Of a stretch of DNA of 64,000 bases, positions 52,201 to 61,267 are shown piece by piece (within the stretch, counting starts at the first letter, position 1; every line of letters begins with the position of its first letter). Made by a program: the position numbers and the translations under genes. The notes under the pieces are model-generated. The model ran no database searches. It saw nothing but the letters and a program-made list of their open reading frames with translations, and had not been told where the DNA came from. The DNA comes from Streptomyces lichenis (lineage in GTDB: Bacteria; Actinomycetota; Actinomycetes; Streptomycetales; Streptomycetaceae), in contig NZ_JALPTH010000019.1 in the NCBI RefSeq assembly GCF_023218175.1, positions 62,001 to 126,000 on the forward strand, given 5' to 3'.

Positions 52201-55200
52201 CCAGCGCCCCGGGCCGCACCCCGGCGTCGCGCAACCGCGCGGCCAGCAGAGCGGAGGCACGGTCCAGCTCCGCGTAGCCGAGCGCCGTGCCGTCGGCGGA
52301 CACGGCGGTCGCCCCGGGCGTGGCGCGGAACTGCCGGAGCAGTCGATCGACCACGCCGGATGACCGGGAAGGTGCGGGGGCGGTGAGGGCGGCGGCCAGT
52401 TCGGCGCGGAACTCCTGGTCCAGCCGGGCCACCGTCTCCGGCCGGAACAGCGGCAGCGGGAAGTTCCAGGAGAGCCGCAGCTCGGGTCCGTCCGCCCAGC
52501 ACAGCAGGCTCAGCCGGGTCGCGGCCGACCCGGTGCCGGCCGCCTCGGCCCGTACCTCCACCGGGCAGTCGGCGGCGAGCCGGGCGGGGAAGCGGGCGAA
52601 GCTGAAGCCCGCCGGGCTCACCGTACGGGGACCACCGCCGCCGGGCAGCAGCGCGGCCAGGTCCAGGCTGCTCACCCCGGAGTGCCGCTCGCTCTCCAGC
52701 CATATCCCGCGCAGCCGCCGGGCCAGTTCGACCACCGGCTCCTCGGGGGCCGTCTCGCAGAGCAGCGGAAGCGTGTCGGCGAGCGGGGCCACCAGCCGGT
52801 CCAACCCGGGGAAGCGCCCCTCCCGCCGGGCCCGGGCCACATTGACCGCGATGTCCGGTCGGTCCGTCCACCGGGCGAGGCAGCGCACATACCCGGCGAG
52901 CAGCAGCTGGAAGAGCGACACCTCGTGCTCGGCGGCCAGCCGCTCCAGGGCGGCGGTCAGGGGTGCGTCGAGCGCGCCGTAGTGCTGGACCAGCGGGCCC
53001 GACGGCGGCCCGTCCGGATCGCCGTCACAGGGCAGCCGCAGCGGTTCCGGCGCCCTCGCCGCCAGCCGCTCGGACCAGTAGCGGCGGTCCGCCTCCGGTG
53101 CGGTGCCGCCGGACCCCCTGCCCTCGGCGGCCGCGTAGGCGGCGAAGCCCGGCCCGCCCGGTGCCGGGGCCGGGAGCTCGCCCCGCGCCAGCAGGGTGTA
53201 GGTCTCCCACACCTCCTCGGCCAGCAGGTTCAGGCTGTAGCCGTCGGCCGCCGTGTGGTGCGCGACCAGCAGCAGTCGGGCGAGGTCGGCGTCCTGACGG
53301 AGCAGCAGGGCGCGTACCGGCGGTTCCGTGCTCAGGTCGAAGGGCCGGTTGCACAGGGCCGTCTCCAGCTCGGCCACCTCCCCGGCCCCGCAGGCCCGGA
53401 CCTCGTACCAGGTCGGCAGCGGTGCGGCCGGTGCCGGGTACTGCATCGGCCCGTTCCCCGTGTCCTCGATCCGCAGCCGCAGCATGGGGTGCCGTTCGGC
53501 CAGTACGGCCAGGGCCCGGCCGAGCAGCTCGGTGTCCAGGGGGCCCTGGACGGCCATCCGCAGATGGCCCCGGGCCGGGAGGTCCGGATACAGCCGGCTG
53601 CTGGTGTGCAGGGCGAGTTGTACGGGGGTCAGGGCGAAGGGCGCGGCCCGGTCGGCGGCCTCCTGGGACGCCCGGGGCTGCTGGGAGGCGGGCTCCGCGT
53701 CCAGGTGGGCGGCCAGTTCGCGTACGGTCCGGTACTCGAAGAAGAGGGTGGTCGGCAGGGTCCGCCCGGCCCGGCGTTCGAGCCGCTTGACCAGGTCGAC
53801 CGCGCCCAGCGAGTCCAGCCCGAGGGAGAGGAACGGCGCGTCGTCATCGATGGTGTGCACCGGTACGCCCAGGGACTCGGCCAGCAGCTCCCGCAGCAGC
53901 GCGGCGGTGCCGGAGGGGTCCATCGGCCCCGTGGACCTCTGCGGTGCGGGACGCGAGGGCGGTCGGGTGTCGCGTACGCGATCCGGACCGTCCATCGTCC
54001 GGTCGGCGAGCAGCAGTTGGGCCAGGCCCATGCCGCAGGCGTCCCGGAGCGCTGCCAGGGCCGGAGCGGTCGCCAGCGGACGGCCTCCGGCACCGGGCAG
54101 GGTGTCGGCCGCGAACCCGGCGGCCAGGCCGGTCTCGGCGAACGGCCCGAGGTTCACCGACAACCAGGGCCGTCCGGCCTGCCGTTCGGCGGCGGCGAAG
54201 GCGTCCAGGAAGGCGTTGGCCGCCGCGTAGGAGCCCAACCCCCTCGCCAGGCCCGGCAGCACCGAGGAGACCGAGGAGAAGGCCACGCACAGCCCGGGGC
54301 CCCGGTCCTGCCGACGCAGCGCCTCGGAGAGCAGCAGGGTGCCCAGGGTCTTCGCCCCGAACGCCTCCACCGTCTCCTCCGGCTTGGTCCCGCGCAGGCT
54401 CCCCGGGCGGACCGTTCCGGCCGCGTGGAAGACCGCGTCCGGGGCTGCGGGCAGGGCGGCGACCAGCGCTTCCACGTCGTCCCGGGAGGTGAGGTCGGCC
54501 CGGTGGTAGTGGGCCTCGGCACCCAGTGCGGCGAGTTCTTCCAGCAGGCCCGCCGGAGGCTGCGGGGAGCGGCCGGTGAGCCGGAGCACCGGCCGGCCGC
54601 GACCGGCGAGCTCCCGGGCCAGGGCCGAGCCGAGGCCGCCGCCACCGCCGGTGATCAGGAAGGTGCCGTCGGCGGGCAGCCGGTCCCGGACGGCGGGCAG
54701 CCCCACCCCCTGCGGTGCGACCGTCCGCAGCAACCGCCGCCCGCCGCGCCAGGCGGCCACCACCCCCTCCGCCTGCGATGCCACCACCTCGGCGAGCACG
54801 GCCCGCAGCCGCTCCCCGGGGTCATCGAGGGAGCAGAGGTCGAGCCAGTCGGCCACCACTCCCGGGGACTCCACCGGCACGGCCAGGCTCAGCCCGCCCA
54901 GCACCGACTGCGTCGGTTCCGGCCGCTCGGGGCCGTGCCCGGTGGTGTGCGCGTCGTCGGTCACCACCAGCAGCCGGTCGGCCCCGGACAGGTCGAGCAG
55001 GGCAAGGGCCTCCTGGAAGGCCGTGACCAACTCGCGCTGGACGTCTTCGATGTCCGCCGCCGTCGTCGCGTGTGCGGCGGGCCCCGCCAGGAGCAGCACC
55101 GTCGCCGGGCGCGCGTCCGGATCCGTGGTCACCGGTATGCCGCGTTCCGCGAGCTGCCGCGTCAGCGCGTAGGCGGCCGCCGAGTCCGGGCCGGTCACCA

Positions 55201-58200
55201 GCACCGGCGCCGTACCGCCGGACGGTGGCGGCGGAGGCGGCGTCGGCTGCCAGACGACGCGGTGCAGCAACCGGGTCTCCTCGGGCCAGTGGCGGCGTCG
55301 CTGGTAGGGGTACGGGGGCAGCGGCACCCGCCGCCGCTCCGCGCCCCGTATCGGCCGGTCCAGGCGCACCCCGCGCGCCCACAGCCGCGCCACCGTCTCC
55401 AGCAACTCCCGCGCCCCGCCCGCGACCTCGTCCAGGGAGGGCCCGGCGGGTGCGGAGGGTGCGGAGAGCACGAGGACGTCTCCGCCCGCCCGCTCGCCGG
55501 TGGCCGCCGCCCGGATATGACCGGCGAGGCTCTGGCGCGGGCCGACCTCCACGAAGGTGTCATAGCCCTCGTCCAGCAGCCGCGCCACGGCCCGCCCGAA
55601 CAGCACCGGGCGCAGCGCGTGTTCGCGCAGCCGGTCCGGGTCCAGGGTCGGCTGCCACTCGGCGGTGAGGGTGCTCAGCAGCGGGACGGCCGGGGCCGAG
55701 ATGGTCAGGGCGCGCGCCGCCTCGGTCAAAGCCGGGGCGATCGGCTCCATCAGCGGGGAGTGGAACGCCCGGGTCACCTCCAGAGGCCGTACGGTCGCCC
55801 CGGCCTCGGTGAGCCGGGTCGCCGCCCTCGTGACCGCCTCAGCATTGCCGGAGAGCACCAGTGCGCCGGGACCGTTGTACGCGGCGACCGCGAGTTCACC
55901 GGGGGCCGCCGCCACCAGGGCCGCCACCTGCTCCTCGTCGGCCCCGCGCACCGCCGCCATCGCGCCCGGCGGGGTCGCCGTCCCCATCAGCCGCCCGCGT
56001 TCGGCCGCGAAGGCCAGGGTGTCGGCGAAGGAAAGCGCCCCTCCGGCGCAGGCGGCGGTGAGTTCACCGACACTGTGCCCGAGCAGCGCGTCCGGTCGCA
56101 CCCCCCAGTCCGCCAACTGCCGTGCCACGGCCACCCCGTGGGCCACCAGCAGCGGCTGGGCCACCTCGGTCGCGGCCAGGGCCTTCAGGTCCGCCCCGGG
56201 GTCGGTGCACCAGTCCCTCAACTCCCGTCCGCGCACCGGGCCGACCCGGGCGGAGGCCTCGTCCAGGGTGGCGCGGTACACCGGCGCCGTCTCGTACAGC
56301 GCACGGCCCTGGCCCGGTCGCGGCGCACCCTGGCCGGGGAAGACGAAGACGGTACGGGGCCGGTGCGCCACGGTCGCCCGCACCGCCCCCGTACCGGCTG
56401 CCGGGGCGACGGCGGCGGCCAGGCGGTCGCGCAGCCCGCCGGGATCGGAGACGAGGGCGAGCCGGTGGTCCCCCTCGTCCCGGGCCATGGCCGCCGCCCG
56501 GCACACCTCGGCCTCGTCCAGCTCCGGGTGCTCACGCAGATGACCGAGAAGGCGGGAGGCCCAGGCGTCCAGACCGGGGGCGGTACGCGCCGAGAGCGTC
56601 AGCAGCCGTGGGCCCGCCGGCCGTTCGCCGTCCTCGTCCGGGCCCTCCGCCAGGGGCGGCGGCGCCTGCTCCAGCACCGCGTGGGCGTTGGTGCCGCCGA
56701 AGCCGAAGGCGTTGACCCCGGCCCTGCGGGGGCCGTCGGACGACGGCCAGGCGGTCGCCTCGGTGACCAGGGCGAACCCGGACCGCTCGACGGCGGGGGA
56801 GGGCGGCGAGGAGTGCGGCGAGGCGGGCAGCCGGCCGTGCCCGAGGGCCAGCACCACCTTCACCAGTGAGGGCAGCGCGGCCGCGTTCAGCAGATGCCCG
56901 AGGTTGGTCTTCACCGAGCCCAGCAGCCGTGGCCGGCCGTCCGCACGGGCGGGGAAGGCATGGGCCAGGGACCGCAGTTCGACCGGATCGCCGACAGCCG
57001 TGCCCGTGCCATGGGCCTCGACATAGCTCACGGAGGCCGGGTCGACCCCGCAGTCCTGGTAGGCGCGGCTGATCACCTCGCGCTGCCGCAGCGGGTTGGG
57101 CGCCATCAGGCTCAGACTCGTACCGTCGTTGTTGACCGCCGTGCCCCGGACCACGGCGAGCATGTGGTCGCCGTCCCGGCGGGCGTCCCCCAGCCGCCGC
57201 AGCACCAGGGCCGCGCCGCCCTCGCCGGGGACGAACCCGTCGGCCGCCGTGCTGAACGCCCGGCTGCGCCCGGTGGGGGACAGCGCCCGCGCGGCCTCCA
57301 GGGCCTGGTAGCCGTCCGGGGTGAGGTGCAGATTGACCCCGCCGACGACGGCGATGTCGCACTCGCCCTCCGCCAGGCTGCGCCGGGCCAGATGCAGCGC
57401 GACCAGCCCCGACGAGCAGGCGGTGTCCACGGCGAGCGCCGGGCCGTCCAGGTCCAGGCACTGCGAGACCCGGGCGGCGATCAGGCTGGGGAGGTTGCCG
57501 GTCAGCGTGGTCGCGGACGGCGGCGCGGCGGGGGCGGCCCCGGCGAGGACCTGCCGGTAGCCGCTGTCCCCGACGGCGGCGAAGACCCCGATCCGCAGAC
57601 CGCGCCGGCGGGGCCCCGCGTAACCGGCCCGTTCCAGCGCCTCATGGGCGAGTTCCAGGAAGATCCGGGCCTGCGGATCCAGGGTGCGGGCCTCCTCCTC
57701 GCCGATGCCGAAGTGCTCCGCGTCGAAGTCGGCCGGGTCGGGCAGGAAGGCGCCCCACCGCCCGGTGTACGGGGCTGCCGCCGCCTCGGCGCCCCAGCGG
57801 TCCGGCCGTACCTCGGTGACCTGGTCGCGGCCGGCCTCCAGCAGCTCCCAGAACTCCTCCGGGGTGGACGCCCCGGGGAAGCGGCAGGCCAGCGCGACCA
57901 CCGCCGTCGCCTCCCCCGGCCGTGCGGCTGCCGTGGCCACCGGGGCCGTCGCCTCCTCCGCCGTGGCCGGCAGGTGGTCGGCCAACGCGGCCACGGTGTC
58001 ATGGCGCATCAGGGCGGGGCCCAGGGTGGTCCCCAGCGCCTCCTCCAGTCCGGCCAGGACCTCCATGGCCTTCAGCGAGGTGCCCCCCAGGGCGGCGAAC
58101 GCGTCCCGGTCGCCGATCGAGGCCTCGGGCACCCCCAGCACCCGGGCCCAGACCCCGCGCACCAGCTGCCGGACACCGGCGGGTGAGCGAGTCGGCTGGG

Positions 58201-59959
58201 CGGCCGCCGGCGGAACGGGGCCTCCAGAGGTCGCGGCGGGCCGGTAGTGGCCCTCCTCGAAGCGGGTGCGCATGCGCTGCCGCTGCACCTTGCCGCTGGT
58301 GGTCCGGGGGAAGGCCGAGGGGGGCAGCGCCAGCACCCGTACGTCGTCGTGGACCAGCGCGGTCCGCACCCGCCGCGCGACCTGGTCCAGGACCCCGGCC
58401 GCGCCGCCCGGTGGCCGGGCCCAGGGGACGAAGACCACCACCCGCTCACCACCCGTCACCGGGTCCGTCGAGCCGACCACCACCGGGCTTCCCGGCGGCA
58501 GCCCGGGGGTCGCCGCCGCGACCTCCTCCATGTCCGGGGCGTGGAAGGTGCGGCCGTTGAGGAAGAGGACGTCCTTGTGCCGCCCGGTGACACAGAGCCG
58601 GCCACCCCGCAGAAACCCCAGATCCCCGGTGCGCAGCCATCGGCCGGTGCCGTCCGGGCCGTGGGAGCCGCCGGGGCCGTTGGTACCGCCAGAACCGCCA
58701 GAACCGCCGGAGCCGTCGGTGCCGCCGGACCCGCCCGTGTCACCGATGAAAGACAGCGCCGTCGCCTCCGGCAGGCCGTGGTAGCCGCGGGCGAGTTGCG
58801 GGCCGCTCACCTCGATGTGTCCCACCCGCCGGTCGCCCAGCAGTCGCCCGGCGCCGTCCGTGATCCGGACCGAGCAGCCCGGCACCGGCGGGCCGACGTC
58901 CATCACCTCCACCGCGTCCCCGCCCGCCGCGCGCTCCACGGCCACGCCCCGGCTGAGGGCCGCCCGCTCCAGGGCCACCGGGACGGCCGTCTCGCCCGGC
59001 GGAGGGAAGGTGACGGCCAGGGTCGCCTCGGCCAGGCCGTAGACGGGTGTCGCCGCGCGCGGATCCAGCCCGGCCGGCCGCAGTTTGGCGGCGAAGTCCC
59101 GCCATACCGTCGCGGAGATCGGCTCGGCGCCCACCAGCATCAGCCGCACCGCGCCGAGGTCCAGCCCGGCGAGCACCTCGTCCGGGACGCGGCGGACGGC
59201 CAGCGCCAGCGCGAAGTTGGCGGCCGACAGCACGCTGGCCCGGTGCCGGGCGGCGGTCTCGAACCACAGGGAGGGGTTCTTGGCGAACGACAGGGGGCCG
59301 ATCCTCACCTGCTTCGACCGGGCGGCCAGCGGCGCCAGATGGGTGCCGATCAGCCCCATGTCGTGGAAGTAGGGCATCCAGCTGACCAGGACGTCCCGCT
59401 CCGTGAGGTCCGACGCGGCGACGATCTGGCGCAGATTGGCCACCACCGCGGCATGCGTCAGCTCCACCCCCTTGGGCGCGCCGGTGCTGCCGGAGGAGAA
59501 CTGGAGAAAGGCCAGGTCCTCGGGGGCCGGTACGGCGGGGGAGGCGGGTACGGGGCACTCCCGCAGCGTCTCCAACCGCAGGACCCGCACCGGGCCGGGC
59601 AGTTCGGCGGCCACCGGCGCGCAGGCCGCGTCCACCAGCACGGGCGGGCGGCCCAGGTGCTCCCACACCGGGCCCACCCGCCGTGCGTCGGGTGCCAGTG
59701 GCACCGGCACCAGCCCGGCCGCCAGCGCGCCCCAGAACATCGGCTGGAAGTCCTCGCCCCGGTCCGCGAGCAGCGGCAGAAAGGTGCCGGGGGCGACCCC
59801 CGCCTCGCGCAGACCGCCCGCGACGCGCAGGGACTCTCCCAGGAGCTCCCGGAAGGTGACGGCCCTCTCGGTACCGTCCCCGCGGACATGGACGAGGACT
59901 TGCCCGGGGGACTCGTCCGCCGCGTTCAGCAGGACGTCCAGGAGCGTTGCAGGAGCCAT
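48134..59959 (-). CDS. Hybrid PKS-NRPS megasynthase: FAAL-ACP-KS-AT-KR-ACP-C-A-PCP-C-AAR-like reductase
   Basis: A 3,941-residue cytosolic assembly line. Domains, with landmark residues: fatty acyl-AMP ligase 1-560 (QFSSGSTGAPKGVELTH; TGDLGF); ACP, serine in GGTSLKAM near 626; KS 680-1110 with cysteine in DTACSSG near 846 and both histidines (EAHGTGT, TNLGHLL); AT 1210-1540 with GHSVGE near 1295 and RAFHSPLM, favouring malonyl-CoA; KR 1760-1990 with TGGGGGLGSA and SYAAANAF; ACP, LDSLGAV near 2048; C with HHTAADG near 2236; A 2540-3030 with IFTSGSTGRPK and YGPTETT; PCP, GGDSLLV near 3080; C with HHLIGDG near 3266; C-terminal Rossmann reductase 3558-3941. All active sites seem intact; there is no thioesterase. 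The ribosome site is weak. The gene stands alone. Confidence 0.93.
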   Translation of the reverse strand: MAPATLLDVLLNAADESPGQVLVHVRGDGTERAVTFRELLGESLRVAGGLREAGVAPGTFLPLLADRGEDFQPMFWGALAAGLVPVPLAPDARRVGPVWEHLGRPPVLVDAACAPVAAELPGPVRVLRLETLRECPVPASPAVPAPEDLAFLQFSSGSTGAPKGVELTHAAVVANLRQIVAASDLTERDVLVSWMPYFHDMGLIGTHLAPLAARSKQVRIGPLSFAKNPSLWFETAARHRASVLSAANFALALAVRRVPDEVLAGLDLGAVRLMLVGAEPISATVWRDFAAKLRPAGLDPRAATPVYGLAEATLAVTFPPPGETAVPVALERAALSRGVAVERAAGGDAVEVMDVGPPVPGCSVRITDGAGRLLGDRRVGHIEVSGPQLARGYHGLPEATALSFIGDTGGSGGTDGSGGSGGSGGTNGPGGSHGPDGTGRWLRTGDLGFLRGGRLCVTGRHKDVLFLNGRTFHAPDMEEVAAATPGLPPGSPVVVGSTDPVTGGERVVVFVPWARPPGGAAGVLDQVARRVRTALVHDDVRVLALPPSAFPRTTSGKVQRQRMRTRFEEGHYRPAATSGGPVPPAAAQPTRSPAGVRQLVRGVWARVLGVPEASIGDRDAFAALGGTSLKAMEVLAGLEEALGTTLGPALMRHDTVAALADHLPATAEEATAPVATAAARPGEATAVVALACRFPGASTPEEFWELLEAGRDQVTEVRPDRWGAEAAAAPYTGRWGAFLPDPADFDAEHFGIGEEEARTLDPQARIFLELAHEALERAGYAGPRRRGLRIGVFAAVGDSGYRQVLAGAAPAAPPSATTLTGNLPSLIAARVSQCLDLDGPALAVDTACSSGLVALHLARRSLAEGECDIAVVGGVNLHLTPDGYQALEAARALSPTGRSRAFSTAADGFVPGEGGAALVLRRLGDARRDGDHMLAVVRGTAVNNDGTSLSLMAPNPLRQREVISRAYQDCGVDPASVSYVEAHGTGTAVGDPVELRSLAHAFPARADGRPRLLGSVKTNLGHLLNAAALPSLVKVVLALGHGRLPASPHSSPPSPAVERSGFALVTEATAWPSSDGPRRAGVNAFGFGGTNAHAVLEQAPPPLAEGPDEDGERPAGPRLLTLSARTAPGLDAWASRLLGHLREHPELDEAEVCRAAAMARDEGDHRLALVSDPGGLRDRLAAAVAPAAGTGAVRATVAHRPRTVFVFPGQGAPRPGQGRALYETAPVYRATLDEASARVGPVRGRELRDWCTDPGADLKALAATEVAQPLLVAHGVAVARQLADWGVRPDALLGHSVGELTAACAGGALSFADTLAFAAERGRLMGTATPPGAMAAVRGADEEQVAALVAAAPGELAVAAYNGPGALVLSGNAEAVTRAATRLTEAGATVRPLEVTRAFHSPLMEPIAPALTEAARALTISAPAVPLLSTLTAEWQPTLDPDRLREHALRPVLFGRAVARLLDEGYDTFVEVGPRQSLAGHIRAAATGERAGGDVLVLSAPSAPAGPSLDEVAGGARELLETVARLWARGVRLDRPIRGAERRRVPLPPYPYQRRRHWPEETRLLHRVVWQPTPPPPPPSGGTAPVLVTGPDSAAAYALTRQLAERGIPVTTDPDARPATVLLLAGPAAHATTAADIEDVQRELVTAFQEALALLDLSGADRLLVVTDDAHTTGHGPERPEPTQSVLGGLSLAVPVESPGVVADWLDLCSLDDPGERLRAVLAEVVASQAEGVVAAWRGGRRLLRTVAPQGVGLPAVRDRLPADGTFLITGGGGGLGSALARELAGRGRPVLRLTGRSPQPPAGLLEELAALGAEAHYHRADLTSRDDVEALVAALPAAPDAVFHAAGTVRPGSLRGTKPEETVEAFGAKTLGTLLLSEALRRQDRGPGLCVAFSSVSSVLPGLARGLGSYAAANAFLDAFAAAERQAGRPWLSVNLGPFAETGLAAGFAADTLPGAGGRPLATAPALAALRDACGMGLAQLLLADRTMDGPDRVRDTRPPSRPAPQRSTGPMDPSGTAALLRELLAESLGVPVHTIDDDAPFLSLGLDSLGAVDLVKRLERRAGRTLPTTLFFEYRTVRELAAHLDAEPASQQPRASQEAADRAAPFALTPVQLALHTSSRLYPDLPARGHLRMAVQGPLDTELLGRALAVLAERHPMLRLRIEDTGNGPMQYPAPAAPLPTWYEVRACGAGEVAELETALCNRPFDLSTEPPVRALLLRQDADLARLLLVAHHTAADGYSLNLLAEEVWETYTLLARGELPAPAPGGPGFAAYAAAEGRGSGGTAPEADRRYWSERLAARAPEPLRLPCDGDPDGPPSGPLVQHYGALDAPLTAALERLAAEHEVSLFQLLLAGYVRCLARWTDRPDIAVNVARARREGRFPGLDRLVAPLADTLPLLCETAPEEPVVELARRLRGIWLESERHSGVSSLDLAALLPGGGGPRTVSPAGFSFARFPARLAADCPVEVRAEAAGTGSAATRLSLLCWADGPELRLSWNFPLPLFRPETVARLDQEFRAELAAALTAPAPSRSSGVVDRLLRQFRATPGATAVSADGTALGYAELDRASALLAARLRDAGVRPGALVGLLTEPGPDTVVGVVGILRAGAGWVPLDPAHPPARLADQLRRAEVSTVVCHAPTLTAARAFDGMRAVPVDGPSDATAATPVPVPTHDPEAIAYVIFTSGSTGRPKAVPITHRSMENYLDWAIATFGYGSGDRLAQTASPCFDASVRQLLAPLLVGGTVVTVPRELLRDPELLLAHAERTRITVWSSVPTLWEQLLSAAEQRVRDGGPVPDLSALRWVHVGGEALSAAQVRRWFDLFGAGQRIANLYGPTETTVNATCHLIAERPADEERALPIGRPVAGTELAVVAPDGTLCGPEQPGELLIAGAGLTPGYLGQPELTARAFTVRDGRRWYRSGDRVRRRADGVLEFLGRIDDQVKIRGNRVEPGEVEAALLTHPGLAQVAVIAHEGRLLAFVTARPGAGQPDPRAVRRHLAGLLPPSMVPSRITVLAKLPLTGTGKVDRRALAGRTGDPATATAPTSADPTTPTEQQLAHIWCEVLEVKTVHREDDFFELGGDSLLVLQVFARLGEVRSPLPRPTVVYEHRTLAALAAAVDAATAQRTPPTVAPADPATPFPVTAVQRGFLLAEALAPGGGGGSWTARLRLTGALDPELFQSAVDALVERHGMLRTVFPAGARPPVQQELPPSLRLPVTFARITDQAEVEAYAAAEGARRLEPWAWPLLRLHVLTLGAREHVLLVHAHHLIGDGYSAALLLQELTAFYEQLAAGRRPVEPPAPRATFRDHALLPADAAPGPARQARTEAMEAPYRPPVLRAEKAPAPFHSTTFLLGGEHTAALRTLAAKAGATLYAPLLTAYHQQLTHLTGQADLIVGLAVSGRDGPLPDVHRIFGPFATAVPVRPAAAPHGDEAFAEALRRVVAEAEEARRYEEVVPRDGDGLPLTAQFFFTFLDFSVLSSPPGRSLTVSWDDGDSAFAPPSSVTDVFLAVRPEEDGGLRVTVRGSAAAFSPAALADFARALRDRLDRATDPHHTPCTMDAALIGYLPSPGHLARLAGLPEEALRREELRALLFPDGAPRLLETVRTGLGRSGFVCVPLFADELADELRGDGGLVGHTARAVALASSLGARCVSLAGMIPSLTGYGFEVLRASEGAGSTVEVTTGHAATVVSVVRTVQVALDALGRELADLDVAFVGLGSIGASSLELLLGRAARPPRRLLLCDAPGSGARLERLARRLRERGLAGEVAVVESRPALPDAVYGAGLLVTAVSGFATLLDVDRLAPGAVVVDDSFPHCFDTGRALARMRERRDVLVLGGGLLHLGEVSREVADGLPPAAAAGYLAQPWIAGTLASCRVESLLHAADPGLRPVHGLVDPAAALAHWAAVEHAGVAAGPLHLLGHTLGPELVAEVRAAHRDSPSR
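58646..58745 (-). repeat. Glycine/serine repeat inserted in the FAAL domain
   Basis: Residues about 405-438 of the megasynthase are a run of GGSGG, GGTDG, GGTNG and GPGG steps made by short degenerate repeats in the DNA. They sit just before the WLRTGDLGFL hinge of the fatty acyl-AMP ligase, where related enzymes have a short loop. The rest of the domain is normal, so the insert is probably a tolerated surface loop. Confidence 0.8.
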
Positions 59960-60102
59960 GGGTCCGTTCGTTCGTGCTCTGGGGGATCGTGTGCGGGTGC
60001 GTCGTCGGTACGGCGTCGCCTACGTGCCGTACGGCGGCCCTCCGGTAAGGAGGAGGGCATAAGCCACCGCCGCGTTCCCCCGGACACGTCGCGCCCCGTC
60101 CC

Positions 60103-61068
60103 TCAGTGCGCCGGGCGCGTGCGGCCGGCGCGTACGCCGGAGGGGCGCGCCTCCCGTGCCAGCGCGGCGATCCGCTCCGGGCCCACCCGGCAGCAGCCGC
60201 CCACCAGCCGGGCCCCGGCCCGCCGCCACTGGGCGAGCCGGTCGGCCGAGAAGGTCACCGGACCGCGCCAGGCGCCCGCCCCGGCGTCCCAGCGCTCACC
60301 GCTGTTGGGGTACGCCACCACCGGCTTGCCGGTCACCCGCGCGGCCACCGACACGGCCCGGGCCACCTCCTCCGGGCGGCAGCAGTTGACGCCCACGGCG
60401 ACGATCTCCTCCGCGTCCGCCGCGACCGCGAACGCCTCCTCCAGCGGCTGGCCCGCCCGGGTCCGGCCGCCCTCCACGCTGTACGACAGCCAGGCCGGCA
60501 CGCCCAGTCCGCGTACCGCCCGGACCAGGGCGCGGCCCTCGTCGGCGTCCGGCACCGTCTCCAGGGCCAGCGCGTCGGGCCGGGCGGCCGCCAGCACCTC
60601 CAGCCGCGGCCGGTGGAACCGCTCCAACTCCCGTACCGCCAGCCCGTACTGCCCCCGGTACTCCGAGCCGTCGGCGAGCATCGCCCCGTACGGGCCGGCC
60701 GAGGCGGCCACCCACAGCGCCCGGCCGGGTGTGCGCGCCTCCGCCCGCCGGGCCGCCTCCCGGGCCAGCTCCACGCTCCGTGCCAGCAGCGCGGCCGCCC
60801 GGTCGGGGCCGATGCCGAGGCGGGCGAACCCCTCGAAGCTCGCCTGGTAGCTCGCGGTGATCACGGTGCCGGCGCCCGCCTCGAAGTACGCCTGGTGCGC
60901 CGCGACCACCGCCTCGGGGTCGTCGCCGAGCAGCCGGGCCGACCACAGCGCGCCGCCCAGGTCGTGTCCGGTGGTCTCCAGCTGGTGGGCGAGGCCGCCG
61001 TCCAGGACGAGCGGAGGGCCGGAGGAGGTGAGCACCTCGGTGAACGACGGCCCGGGAGCGCTGATCAT
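60103..61068 (-). CDS. mmuM: Homocysteine S-methyltransferase (MmuM type)
   Basis: A 321-residue zinc enzyme that makes methionine from homocysteine, usually with S-methylmethionine or SAM as donor. Motifs: LVLDGGLAHQLETTG at the N-terminus, ASYQASFEGFARLG, FALETVPD-like LALETVPDADE, and the zinc cysteines in VGVNCCRPEEV and LVGGCCRVGPERI. The ATG at 61068 is chosen over a TTG nine bases earlier. It lies 143 bases upstream of the megasynthase on the same strand. Confidence 0.94.
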   Translation of the reverse strand: MISAPGPSFTEVLTSSGPPLVLDGGLAHQLETTGHDLGGALWSARLLGDDPEAVVAAHQAYFEAGAGTVITASYQASFEGFARLGIGPDRAAALLARSVELAREAARRAEARTPGRALWVAASAGPYGAMLADGSEYRGQYGLAVRELERFHRPRLEVLAAARPDALALETVPDADEGRALVRAVRGLGVPAWLSYSVEGGRTRAGQPLEEAFAVAADAEEIVAVGVNCCRPEEVARAVSVAARVTGKPVVAYPNSGERWDAGAGAWRGPVTFSADRLAQWRRAGARLVGGCCRVGPERIAALAREARPSGVRAGRTRPAH

Positions 61069-61267
61069 GCCAGGCAAGCTAGTCGAAGCCGGGCCTCGGC
61101 GCAGGAGTCGGAACCGTATCGAGACCGATCGGTTCCGATCCGGACCGGTCGCCGCGGATCACCGGCTGATTGGGCCGGCGATCATCGGGTAGCGGGACAG
61201 CGGCGCCGGACGAGCGGCGTCCGACGAGCGGCCCCGGTGGCCGCCCGCCCCCGGAAGGAGACCCGCC

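Noticed and set aside
52682..56869. A 1,395-codon open frame on the + strand within the megasynthase
   Set aside because: It mirrors the PKS-NRPS coding frame; no motif or start signal supports it.
61069..61077. TTG start for the homocysteine methyltransferase
   Set aside because: An ATG follows three codons later; neither has a strong ribosome site, and ATG is the commoner choice.
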